From Trebouxia sp. TZW2008 (taxonomy: Eukaryota > Chlorophyta > Trebouxiophyceae > Trebouxiales > Trebouxiaceae): a stretch of 64,000 nucleotides of DNA. Numbering within the stretch: position 1 is the stretch's first letter; every line of letters begins with the position of its first letter. The DNA lies in the NCBI GenBank assembly GCA_002118135.1, contig BDIU01000156.1, positions 132,231 to 196,230 on the forward strand, in the 5' to 3' direction. The notes under the pieces were generated by a model. The model was not told where the DNA came from, made no database searches, and saw only the letters and a list, made by a program, of their open reading frames with translations. A program made the position numbers and the translations under genes. Shown here piece by piece: positions 25,801-34,134 of the stretch.

Positions 25801-26632
25801 TTTCTTGGGAACCAAAGCCTTCGTTATAGAGAGAATTCACTGTATCGATGTGCTGCTATACAGATCAAGGAAGGTCCCAGCACATCAGGAGGGGTGGCCC
25901 ATCTGATTGAGGGGGGGCTGGAAACCCGCTTAGCCCAAGCTGAAGCTTGCTTAGTTAGCGGGCAGCTGTCAGCAGCAGCCTCTCATCTCCAACAAATAGT
26001 ACAGGTGCGGCTACCGCTGGTTGATATAAAAGCTATGCCTGTCAGCAACACTGTCTTTGTCATATAGTGTCATTTGTCTCAAGCAGCCGGCAGAGAATCT
26101 GTATAACCCTATCTCAGCTAGCAGAGACAGTTATGTCTCTGAGCGTGCAGTGGAGAGCGGCAGTTGCTGTGAATGCGGGCAGCATTCAGCCATGTAAGGA
26201 TGTGTCGACACTTTTCTATATGCCGTCTAGCGTATTAGTCAGCATCTTTTGCTATGAGTTTCAGGGCTCTCCATCACGCCTGCCAACAAAAAGACCACTG
26301 CTCTGGCCTCTGTCTTGGTCTCACGCGCTCAGGCCAACTAAGGCGGTCAACCTTGCTAAGCTTCTGCTAGTAATAATGGCCCCCACAATGTTCTGATGCA
26401 TGCCATGATTCAGTCGCCTGTTGGTGTTCTTTTAGGTGTAAATGCCTGATGGTGATTGCCTGATGAGGTTCAGCTGACTGATGTTGTTGTGTTGCTTATG
26501 CAGGACACAGAGGCAGCGCCCTTGGTGCAAGACTGGGTGCAAGCGGCGCAAGCCAGAGCTGTTGCAGAGCAAACATCTGCTATGCTGCAGGCGCATGCTG
26601 CCACTCTAGCTGCTAGCCTGTCTCACGAATGA
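7843..26632 (+). CDS. MIC60: MIC60/mitofilin-like MICOS subunit with a large LEA-like insert
   Basis: MIC60 anchors MICOS at mitochondrial cristae junctions. Exons: 7843-7923, 8030-8303, 8685-8915, 9237-9335, 9667-10544, 11046-11360, 12171-12332, 16440-18105, 18988-19425, 20747-20850, 21202-21396, 21686-21808, 22632-22898, 23567-23689, 24153-24257, 24732-24866, 25864-26004, 26504-26632. All phases agree, giving about 1,821 residues. Residues 1-27 are basic and hydroxylated, like a mitochondrial presequence. A membrane segment (ISVALLGLGAYLYVG) is near 245-262. Next come repeats of the type PRVGDGRKLGSPDSQEPEP, then about 700 residues of Ala/Lys/Asp LEA_4-like repeats (681-1381), a coiled coil (1523-1611) and a mitofilin C-terminus (1612-1821) with GAPFETELEYLAF and GIPTRAQLVDRWAGV. 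Family members are usually 500-800 residues, so the middle is expanded. GC donors are needed at 18105 and 22898. A split into two genes is possible, but the unbroken phase argues against it. Confidence 0.8.
9481..9606 (+). pseudogene. Decayed upstream copy of the MIC60 membrane-segment exon
   Basis: After a 'cttgcag' acceptor this copy reads R-L-H-P-Y-F-P-F-D-V-R-P-I-S-V-A-L-L-G-L-G, nearly the same as the start of the true exon at 9667. It ends at an in-frame TAG (9604-9606) with no donor. Inclusion would truncate the protein right after the membrane segment, so it is either a skipped relic or a poison exon. Confidence 0.75.
10750..11045 (+). repeat. Copy of the 9667-10544 exon end and donor
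   Basis: About 10763-10833 repeats the last 23 codons of the preceding exon (F-D-A-V-D-R-H-Q-Q-Q-L-E-L) with its CAG|GTTTG donor. The downstream intron piece ('gttgtgtgaga...ctattgaatgct') is repeated as well. The copy lies downstream of the true exon and has no good acceptor. Confidence 0.7.
11361..12170 (+). repeat. Intron with a copy of the 11046-11360 exon end, and an orphan ORF
   Basis: About 11440-11502 repeats the exon end (F-D-E-E-A-V-A-R-H-Q-Q-R-L-E-Q-K) and its donor AAG|GTATG. Further on, 11732-11956 is an ATG-less open frame of about 75 codons (L-P-E-Q-F-S-L-D-N-S-G) that is not needed for a phase-correct MIC60 model. It may be an alternative exon or chance. Confidence 0.5.
12333..13640 (+). 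repeat. Array of at least eight copies of an exon end plus donor
   Basis: The end of the MIC60 exon at 12171-12332 (K-P-V-Y-V-D-T-T-P-L-A-A-L-F-Q|GTGA) is repeated about eight times to 13608. Examples are P-M-Y-V-N-T-M-P-L-T-T-L-F (about 13155-13199) and P-L-Y-V-D-T-T-P-L-T-A-M-F-Q (about 13565-13607). The intervening intron motif 'cagctgacagctgac' is also repeated. Several copies keep a usable 'cag|gtg' donor. Stops separate them, so they cannot be one long exon. Confidence 0.8.
13641..16439. repeat. Long MIC60 intron with irregular satellite
   Basis: Between about 14870 and 16140 the block 'tcccagccagcaagctgt...cactcacacagtgtgtctgac' recurs at about 15110, 15545, 15818 and 16068, with spacings of about 435, 273 and 250 bp. 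The flanks 'gtcagacggagactctatgg' and 'cttcatgcccttcaatatga' repeat too. 13641-14869 shows no gene. Minus-strand ORFs in each unit are near-identical to one another only because the DNA repeats. No family is recognised. Confidence 0.6.
18106..18987 (+). repeat. Intron with copies of both neighbouring exon edges, plus a pentanucleotide run
   Basis: The first part (about 18195-18273) copies the upstream exon's end (V-K-S-A-V-K-G) and its donor, with an in-frame stop. A pure GCTGT run of about 12 units lies at about 18379-18438. The second part holds upstream copies of the next exon start at about 18490-18560, 18645-18730 and 18829-18905 (G-K-A-G-D-K-A-S-S-A-K-D-D). These lack donors. Real splicing appears to run from 18105 to 18988. 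Confidence 0.75.
19426..20746 (+). repeat. Intron with copies of an exon end (A-K-S-T-A-Q)
   Basis: The end of the 18988-19425 exon (D-A-K-S-T-A-Q-D-V-T-T-A-A-E-G|GT) recurs at about 19496-19536, 19638-19686, 19759-19796 and 19896-19935. These alternate in two larger units of about 260 bp. All are downstream of the true exon. From about 20000 to 20746 no gene or clear repeat is visible. Confidence 0.7.
20860..20945. repeat. C-rich polypyrimidine tract in a MIC60 intron
   Basis: A strongly C/T-biased stretch rich in 'cccctcccc' follows the exon at 20747-20850. It is intronic and far from the next acceptor (21201), so it is not that intron's normal polypyrimidine tract. Confidence 0.5.
21397..21685 (+). 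repeat. Copy of the 21202-21396 exon end
   Basis: About 21469-21536 repeats the exon end (K-P-I-L-G-A-G-N-D-L-S-G-A-A-F-V-T-K) with an intact GTGAGC donor. It sits downstream of the real exon and has no strong acceptor. Confidence 0.7.
21890..22631 (+). repeat. Upstream copies of the MIC60 coiled-coil exon
   Basis: Four copies of the acceptor and start of the 22632-22898 exon begin near 21986, 22160, 22276 and 22451. They read variants of E-M-D-R-L-E-Q-A-A-Q-A-E-I-D-R-L-E-H-L-A-S-T. Three end in stops after about 30-45 codons and none has the Arg/Gln-rich second half. Each keeps a 'tgctgcag|gcaga' type acceptor. A small copy of the preceding exon's end lies at about 21900-21935. Confidence 0.8.
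22899..23566. other. MIC60 intron, no clear content
   Basis: There is a short imperfect CAYCAC-type run near 22935-23000. Otherwise I see no exon, RNA gene or strong repeat. Confidence 0.4.
24258..25863 (+). repeat. MIC60 introns with copies of the G-I-P-T-R-A-Q-L exon
   Basis: Upstream of the true exon at 24732-24866, its acceptor and start are copied near 24480 and at about 24589-24625 (S-I-P-T-R-A-Q-L-V-N-R-W-A-G-V). Downstream, about 24985-25035 and 25080-25145 copy the exon's second half ('caccagctgtcacctattccc', then 'cttgctgttgccagctggg...ctcaaag'). 25146-25863 holds no recognisable gene. Confidence 0.65.
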
Positions 26633-27231
26633 ATCAATCTCAGTCATATGATAGTGATGTCCAGTGATGAACAGTCAGTGATTGAAGCAGGGAAGCAGAG
26701 CTGCAATGACCAAAGCACCCACCCATAGTATTCATAAGGAAAACAGTAACAATAGCTTACGTCATAATGTGACTAAACATTGTCTGCTGCCACTGATGCC
26801 ACGCATGGACCACACATGGACCACACATGAGCATTTTCAGATCTACACCTCGTCAGCTCCATTCCGTCAGTGTAATCCTGTTCCGTTCCTGAAGCGCCAG
26901 CCTGGGTTTTACCCCGATCATAGATGCATTGTTGTGCCTTGAAAGTGAAGATTGATCCAAATTTGCTTTCCTATTGCCTGGCATGCATCTGGTTGGGTCA
27001 GCAATGCTAAGTTGCTATCAGTATGCATTGAATGGATTGCGCTTGCACCTTCATGCAAAGTTTGCTCATTGTGAAGGTGACTTGACGAATGTGTTTTCGG
27101 CAGCATGCTGAAAGAGTGCAGCAGCTTCAGACTGCGACACACATTCGCATGGACAGACCCTGCCCGCTTAGAAGTTTCAAACTTTTGTGCCGGAGCAGTC
27201 GCCCCTTTACTCAAATGCTGTGCCCTTCGGC
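26633..27231. other. Intergenic spacer between MIC60-like and TOG genes
   Basis: No coding exon is supported here. A TGTAA at about 26871 could be a poly(A) signal of the type used by chlorophytes, some 240 bases past the MIC60 stop. Short 'ggaccacacat' repeats occur near 26807-26830. Confidence 0.3.
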
Positions 27232-29052
27232 ATGCGCGCCTCGCTGCAAGTCATACTGCTGGGTTTGGCAATAGCAACCGCAACATTGCTTGTCGAAGGT
27301 GCCAAACAGTTCATGTCGGGCAAGCACAAGAGATCTCCCAAGCAGGGTGACAGTCCTTCTGCCAAAGAAGCCAAAATAGAGCGTGACGAGCAAGAGCCAG
27401 CAGCAAGCAACCAAAGCGCCCCCACAGACAAGGAGATCGCGGCTGCGGAAGCTGCGCGTGCCCGGCTAAACGGGGAGCAAGCAGCAACTGTATCTGTAAG
27501 GAACTCTCAGCTCAACTCCGCCGCTTTCTGTCAATCGCGATCGAGCGCTCAACACGCATGCATCGCTGACTGCAGACTTCGAAAGGCAAGCTGCCAGACG
27601 GCCCAGAGCCTGTAGTGGTAGAAGTGGACTATCTCACAAGCAGCGAGCTACAACCACTGGAACTGAATACAGCTAGTGAGCAGCTGCAGGTAGCTGATCA
27701 GCCAATACAACTCATGCCTGCTTAGCTTGGTGAGTCATGATAAGAACATAGCCAAAGCGTAAAGTATCTGTGCTTATTTGTGTAGGCAGCTGTACAGCAA
27801 CTTGATGCAAAGGACTGGACACAGGCAATACAAGGTCTCATCACAGTCAGACAAGCTGCAGTGCACCACAAGCACCTATTGGAGCTGTCGCTGTAAGCTC
27901 TCCATCATAGCTTTGATCATTTTGATCGTGTCGCATCAAATTGCTGAACGTGTCCCAAAACACCTTGTACTTTGCAGGGACCAAGTTGTTCCTTTAGTCC
28001 TCAAGTCTGTCAAAAGCTTGAGAAGTTCCCTATGCAAGGTGGGTCCTCCCTTGCAACAGCTTGAGTTGTTGACCATTGTCGTCTGCGTTTGTTGCCACCA
28101 TGCGCCAGGTCTGGGGACAAGTGAAGGGGCAGGTCTCCATACATGCTGGTTTTGTAAGCAAAGCAGTATATATGGAAGTGCCACTGGCTGCATTGTACTG
28201 CATGCAGTGCTGTTGGACGTGAACCTAAGCAGACATCTCATGTGTATTGAATTAGCTGAATCAGAAATGGACACTGTGACACTCCAGAGTTCAGGCTACT
28301 ATAGTAAGATGCAAATTGCAAAATGCCTAGCAGATTGACAGGTCATTGTGCGCATGCAGACAGCTGTGATGTGTGTGGCAGACCTCTGCTCAGTCTTTGG
28401 GAACAGCATGATGCCATACATAGACACAGGTTCACTAGCTCGGCCCGCCAACAGCTTACTACTGCAACTGCTGCTGAAGGCCAGCTCAAATGACAAGCGC
28501 TTTGTGATTGACGAAGTACAGCTGTCTCTCAGGACGCTAGCCAAATCAGTTGACTCAGCCGCTCTCTTGGACAGATTGCTGCCCTACGCAGCGCACAGGA
28601 ATCCAAAGGTCAGAGCTCAGGTGGCGATTGTCTTAGCAGCATCAGCAGAGCAGATGCCTCTGGAAGACTTGGCTCAGTATGGCAATGATAAGCTGCTCAA
28701 AGTCAGTGGTCAGCTTGTAACAGACAACACACAAGACGCAAGAACAGCGGCCAGGGAGCTTTTGTCACTGCTGCGCAAGTCGCATGAAACAGCTGTCACC
28801 AGCCCCAGCACATCAGAAGGGGAGAAAGATGGGGAAAAGGAGAACTCGCCTGCACCATCCAATGGGTCAAGCAGCATCAAGAAGCAGTCAGACGGCGTTC
28901 TTGGCAGCAAATCAGTCTTGGCTCAAAACCAGAGTGAGCCTGCTTGCAGCGAGGCGTGTGGTGCAAGTCCTGATGTCACTTGGGAGACCTTCTGCAAAAG
29001 GACCCTAGCGCCGTCTGCAGCTGCTGCTGTCCTCAAAGTAGTGAACAAATAG
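27232..29052 (+). CDS. TOG-domain (CLASP/TOGARAM-like) protein with N-terminal hydrophobic segment
   Basis: TOG domains are HEAT-type arrays that bind tubulin. Five exons join in phase: 27232-27495, 27576-27689, 27786-27892, 27978-28038 and 28342-29052, giving 418 residues. The ATG at 27232 is the first in frame after a CpG-rich lead. Residues 4-22 (SLQVILLGLAIATATLLVEG) are hydrophobic and could be a signal anchor. A charged linker follows. The TOG region starts near residue 127 with K-D-W-T-Q-A-I-Q-G-L, followed by S-L-R-S-S-L-C-K and D-K-R-F-V-I-D-E-V-Q. The order and spacing resemble the C-terminal TOG of TOGARAM/crescerin ciliary proteins. The tail after the domain is Ser/Lys-rich. Only one TOG domain is present, so it is shorter than animal TOGARAM. 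An ER or organelle location is a guess from the N-terminus. Confidence 0.75.
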
Positions 29053-29538
29053 AAGCCAGCGTGGTCGCCAACATGTGTATTTTAATTTCATTTGCCGACG
29101 GCGGCTCAGCATGCCGCAGCAGTACTGCTGACATTCCCTGAGTCAATAATGCACATTGATATGGCATCACAGGCATTGATGCCAGCTGATCAGCTTGAGG
29201 CAGCATATACTTTACAACAGCCTGTATACTGGCATGATTATGATGGCATTTGCAGTCTTGAGAGCATCACCAGGCTGCAAGTACAAGTCGCACACACTTG
29301 TAAGCAACAGTACTTGATGACGTTTCATTTGTGAACAGATTCCTTGAAGTCTCGATATTGGCTCTTGAGTGTACTGTCTGGCATCGCTGGAATGACATCC
29401 ACACGTGTATTGCATGGCCATGTGACGACCATCGTAATTTCGCCATGACAATCGCTGCTGTGCATGCATGAAGATCAAGGGATGCCAGCGGCAGCGTCGT
29501 GAAGAACAGCGGTGGAACGGTGCAGCAGCAAGCGAAGC
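29053..29538. other. Intergenic spacer, TOG to oxygenase
   Basis: No gene is seen. The last 60 bases before the ATG at 29539 become CpG-richer, as at the other gene starts in this window. Confidence 0.35.
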
Positions 29539-31730
29539 ATGACAGTACCAGATGATGCTGCCAGTGCGCCGCCCTTGCGGGCCAAAGTTGCATATATCAA
29601 ACCTCCTAAGCAAGATGAGGAACTCTATGTTTACAAATATGAACTGCCGGAAGGAGTCGAAATACCGACCAATCTTGCTTTGGAAGAGGTGGAGGTCCCT
29701 GTCACCGACCTACGAAGTGTGCCAAAACCGTTCAATCTGAAGCACAACGGGTTTCAGCTGGAGCGTTTCGTGATCCCAGACATAGACTGGAGTAACGACA
29801 GCGACGTAAGCTCTGCGCCGATTCAGCTCGCGACCTACGGATTTGGTTTCGAAGCATTCTTGTCAGGCTTGGGGCCATGCAATGTTTGTTTTTGGCAGAT
29901 CACAGCCAAGTATTATCCAAAGGTAGAGGAATTGCTCAAGAAGACAGCGCGAGCAAGTAGAGTACATATCTTTGACCACACAATTCGAGGAGCAAGCAGG
30001 AAGTGAGCGACACATGAGATTGCTACATTTCTGACCCTCTGGCTTCCTTTTGCTGTGCTGCGCTGAACGTATTTGCGCATCATCTCTACATAAGTTTTGC
30101 ATTTCTGTTACATTGAGAGGCCATCGTATGCTATGCTGCATTGGCTTGTTCATGAGTGCCAATGTCTTTATACATATTGCCTCTGCATGCTCTGTTCTTC
30201 CACTCTATGTACAGCAAGAGGGCATGTCATGCAGCAGTGAATGTCTGCGCGCATGGCTGGCTGACATTATCCACACAGCGTGATCACTATCACCCACTCT
30301 GCTCATTGTCTGTTGCAGCTCAGTTGAACAAAATGCAAGAAGCAAAAAAGATCCAGACGCGCGGGGCAAGCCAGTATCACGAGTGCATGTTGACTACACT
30401 GTCAAGAGTGGGCTGTCAAGACTGTATGCAGCTTTGCCAGATGGAGCGCAGAAACTCAGCAGGACGCCCTTTGCAGTCATACAGGTGAACAATGTCCTGC
30501 TTTCCTCTGTACAGGCAGAGATTTGCTGAGGTAGTTGTTTGCAGGCAGAACAAGGGACGAGCAGCATACATGGCTCAAGCTTGCAATGCACTATCCATGA
30601 CACTCTGCTTGAATGCCTGTCAATTTTGCTTGTGATTGCAGGCTGCTCAAAAGTCGCCACTTTGTCTGAACCATGTTGCACCATTTTGCTGCTTCATGTC
30701 TACCACTTTTGAGCTGCAGATGTGCACCTTTGCAGCATTACTTTTTGCTGATGCTCATGCCTGCCTCATATGGGTACTTACTGTGTTTACCGCTCCATAA
30801 ACTTTCTGAAAGAATGTAGGCATAAAGCCTAGGTATAGGTCTGGCGACCTCTGCGGGGACCTGTGCATGACTGTTCTTTGGACATGTTTGATGCAGCTTT
30901 GTGGCTGCTTGCACTATGGCAATGTCTTTTTCTTGACCAGATTGTGTTTCTGTGGTGATTACAAACAAGCCTGAATACAGGTGTGGCGGCCTCTGCGAGG
31001 GCCTGTGCATGACTCTCCTTTGGGCATGATTGATGCAGCATCTGTTGCTGCTGAGGATCTGATACCTTACAGCTTGATCTTCCCAGGCAGGAAAGGCTAT
31101 AATCACGCTGCGCAATACAATTCCAACCACAGGCAAGTGTCCTGCTATTGTGTCAGGTTGAGGGCTGCCATTTGACTGACGCTCTTTGACTCAGCAGATG
31201 TCAGTGTGGCAGATGGAACAACCTGTTGCAAGGTCTTGCATAAGATGGTAGCATAATCATTAGCACCATCGTTTCTTCCTATCATGCTTGCATACAACTG
31301 CTGCTGTGGCTGCTGCCGCCGCTGCTGCTGCTGCTGCTGCTGCTGCTGTCCTGTTCTGCTGAGATCAAGCTTGATGGGTTAGCAGATACCTCTAAGCAGC
31401 CGTGTCGGATACTAAGTCTATGCCTGTTGACCTTCTGGTTGTGCTTGCGGGCTGCTTAGGGACTAGTGTCCAGCACCCCAATTGGACACTGAACAGTGCA
31501 AGCATGCTGTGTTGCCCTGCAGATGGTACTACACAAAAGGGATGACAGCAGAGGAAGCATATGTCTTTGTTTGCTATGACTCGCGGCAGGGTCGAGCTCG
31601 ATTCACACCACACACCGGTTTCATAGATCCCACAACGCCCCCAGATGCTTTGCCCCGCCACAGCATAGAAACAAGGGCTTTTGTCTTTTGGGAGAATGAG
31701 CCTGAGCAAGAAATTGCTGCTACATTGTAG
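29539..31730 (+). CDS. CmcJ/NvfI-type (GA4 desaturase family) iron oxygenase-like protein
   Basis: Five exons join in phase: 29539-29805, 29899-30002, 30319-30484, 30981-31132 and 31523-31730, giving 298 residues, a normal family length. Family motifs appear in order: E-L-Y-V-Y-K-Y-E-L-P near the start; Y-Y-P-K-V-E-E-L-L-K then R-V-H-I-F-D-H-T; P-V-S-R-V-H-V-D-Y-T with the H-x-D that binds iron in relatives; V-W-R-P-L-R-G-P-V-H-D-S-P-L; then W-Y-Y, C-Y-D-S and A-R-F-T-P-H-T-G-F with D-P-T-T-P-P-D. Fungal relatives act in secondary metabolism; the substrate here is unknown. The start is the first ATG in frame after a CpG-rich leader. The fourth intron uses a GC donor (ACAG|GCAAGT at 31133), and phase agreement supports it. 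Confidence 0.85.
30800..30980 (+). repeat. Decayed copy of oxygenase exon 4 upstream of the real one
   Basis: About 30832-30905 matches 30982-31055, including 'gcgacctctgcggggacctgtgcatgac' and 'tgatgcagc'. The acceptor-side intron ('aagcctaggtatag', 'aagcctgaatacag') is copied too. Frame damage follows. The unit length is about 150 bp. Confidence 0.7.
31300..31349. repeat. GCT/CTG trinucleotide run
   Basis: The last oxygenase intron contains an interrupted run that becomes about nine to ten pure GCT units at 31321-31348. It is intronic, so no poly-residue tract is encoded in the model. Confidence 0.85.
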
Positions 31731-31798
31731 CAGACTACATTGTAGCAGACTACATTTCAGCAGACCTCATTGTAGCAAACATTGTAGCAGACAGCTAT
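31712..31798. repeat. Short tandem repeat across the oxygenase stop codon
   Basis: A 15-16 bp unit ('tagcagactacattg') repeats about five times. The first copy contains the TAG stop at 31728-31730. The 3' end of the gene is therefore made of repeats that each carry an in-phase or near-phase TAG. Confidence 0.7.
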
Positions 31799-32432
31799 TG
31801 CAATATAGCAGAGCAAAGCAGACAAAGACATGAATGCAGCTTGTTGCTTCCCACAATGCAGAGCTTGTGAGCGCACAAGACCTTGTCTGTACAGTAACAT
31901 TGCTCAGACGCCCCAGTGCACAAGTTTGTTGCACGTTCCCTTAGTGAGTCTACTTGATGTTCAGTGGCAAATGTGTCAGCAAACCTGTGTGCTGACTGTT
32001 GTGCAGCGGTAATGCCATTTTGAAAGGTGAATTTGTAGGCAATGACTCATAATTCGTAATGCTACTGGAGTCCTACCATGTTCAGATGCGGTGGAGGCCT
32101 CGTCCTGTCATTGCAATTAGCTGATGCCATCCCCTAGCCATGACCAGCATGCAACAAAATTTTTGCAATCAGTTTGAGACTCAAAGGTCACTTGCAATCA
32201 GTTTGCTCTGTTTTCTCTCCCTGCCCGTCAGGGTCCTTATGTCCACCTCTACTTCTTCAGCACATTGCTTTGCATTCCCAAACTCCTTTCAGCAGTACAA
32301 GACACGCTCTTTCACCAATACAGAGCGGTCTTCAAGGCGAGGGGTGCTCTCCAGATTTACTTGCTGAGTCTCTAGCTTCGCCAGGTCAGAGTTGTCTGGT
32401 TGTAGTTGCTTACAGCTGTCCCGATCGGCAGT
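31799..32432. other. Intergenic spacer upstream of the small-protein gene
   Basis: No supported gene. The short ORFs here (for example 32140-32367) show no motif and no splice support. Confidence 0.35.
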
Positions 32433-33339
32433 ATGTCTTCTACTGCTGGAGGATCGAAAGTTGACGAAGAGGGCTTCGTGACTCCTGCTCCCGGCCAGGT
32501 AAACAAGCAATCTGTAAATCGAAGATTACATAAGACCAGCGTGCCAGCAAAATTAATGCCCCGGATCTTCGCTTTAAACGTCTCTGCAGCCTCGCATGTG
32601 TGCATGCATACTGATGCAATCTGCATTCGATGTTCGCGATGATGGCACTCGGCAACGAATGTTTTTAACACTACTCTAATGCATATTGTCAACAAGAAAT
32701 CGATTCGCACAGTCTTCGGTATGATTGCAACAGCTGACTGTTGGCAAGCAAGAATGCAGATGTGCAAAACCTAGTCAAGGCACATGAGCAATGCTTGTGA
32801 TTGTGGCAGGGACACTACAAGGGCACCTCTGGTGGAGGCAACACTAAAGTTGATGCAGAGACAGGCGAGACTGCAGCTGTCTTGTCTAGCAGCAATGACC
32901 CCGATCCCCGTAAGCCCCATGTGCCATTACTCAAATCTGCATGTTTCGACCACATCGCTTGTGTGCTCTGCAAAACGCAAGAATACTAGATGTTCAGCAG
33001 TCCCATTCCATGTGCATGCCACACTCTGTGAGGGCCATATTGCATTTGCAACACTACTCACTCAGTGAAGCCTGTTCTGAACTTCACACACTTTTCCTAC
33101 CACTGCTAAATGCTGGTCTTGTTGCATTGATGCAATGCCATGTTGATAGCCAATTTGCAGTTACGACACCTGCAGGCAGCAGTGTCACTGGTCGAGGTGG
33201 AGCAGATCAGACAGGTGGCATTGCAAATGCACCTGGCACAGATGCAGCTGCAGGGAGCAATCTTGGTAGCGGCACATCAAAGGGCATTAGCTCTACTACC
33301 CGCACTGGCCCTGCTCAGTACCAAGGCACCGGCCACTGA
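32433..33339 (+). CDS. Small hydrophilic protein, function unknown
   Basis: Three exons join in phase: 32433-32498, 32810-32909 and 33176-33339, giving 109 residues. The start is the ATG at 32433; an in-frame ATG lies nine codons upstream. The protein is rich in Gly, Ser, Thr and Asp, has no Cys and no membrane segment, and reads like a disordered, stress-type polypeptide (G-H-Y-K-G-T-S-G-G-G; T-G-R-G-G-A-D-Q-T-G-G; ending Y-Q-G-T-G-H). I do not recognise the family. The splice donors (CAG|GTAAAC, CCCC|GTAAGC) and acceptors are strong. Confidence 0.6.
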
Positions 33340-33479
33340 GAAACAAGCGATTTTTGCAGCAGCTGTAACAGTCACGCTGGCTGGTTGACGTCATTGAATT
33401 AGATGCATGCCATTTTGCAACTACAGTCTGCTACACAGGAAGCAGTCATGTCAAAAAAGGATTCACGCATATTGCAGCA

Positions 33480-33612
33480 AGATGTTTGAGGCATTGTAAA
33501 TGCACGTGGCATGGACGCAGCTGCGGGAAGACATCTTGGTGGCGGCACCTCAAAGGGCAACAGCTCTGGTACACGCACAGGCCCTGCTCAGTAACAAGGT
33601 GCTGGTCACTAA
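33480..33612 (+). pseudogene. Decayed copy of the small protein's last exon
   Basis: The sequence mirrors 33218-33339: it reads G-I-V-N-A-R-G-M-D-A-A-A-G, then G-G-G-T-S-K-G-N-S-S-G-T-R-T-G-P-A-Q. A TAA replaces the Tyr codon, followed by Q-G-A-G-H and a stop. It lies about 150 bp downstream of the real terminal exon and has no separate start. Confidence 0.75.
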
Positions 33613-34134
33613 GAAGGAACAAGAGCCAAAATGTCTCAATTGAAGGTGTCATGTTTGGTCAGAATACTTTCTGTCAAAGTATTGTGACCAGAAGCAGCAT
33701 GCAATTTTGGCGCAACAGCAATGAGAGAGCTACTTTGCTGCCAGATTCCTGATATTCAACACCATGACGCCTTCTACTGCGTAAACTGTGCACCGCTGCA
33801 GCGCGAGAGTCTTTCCCGTAAAACATCAAATCGTCGGAGCGAGAAGTTCTTGCGGCAGCGCAGACGGGTCTAGCTGTACTTCATTGGCTCGTTCAGTTTG
33901 GTCACGGTGGCACTGCGCGAACACCACTACAGCGCTAAAGACAGCAGTCTGGCGGCAACATCGCTTGCTGCTGGTGAAGATATACACGCACAATTTGCAG
34001 CTTGCTTCTGGGGTTCTGAGGTGCTGTCTAAACCAGCTTCGTTTTGGGCAGCAGCACAAGCCGCAAACCACCTTGCTTGGCATGCTTGTTGTGTGCGGCC
34101 CTATCACTTCGGCTGGAAGCTGCAAAGAGTATAG
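33613..34134. other. Upstream region of the first carboxypeptidase gene
   Basis: From about 33780 the sequence turns CpG-rich up to the ATG at 34135. This fits a promoter or 5' leader. ORFs on both strands here overlap one another and have no recognisable motif. Confidence 0.4.
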
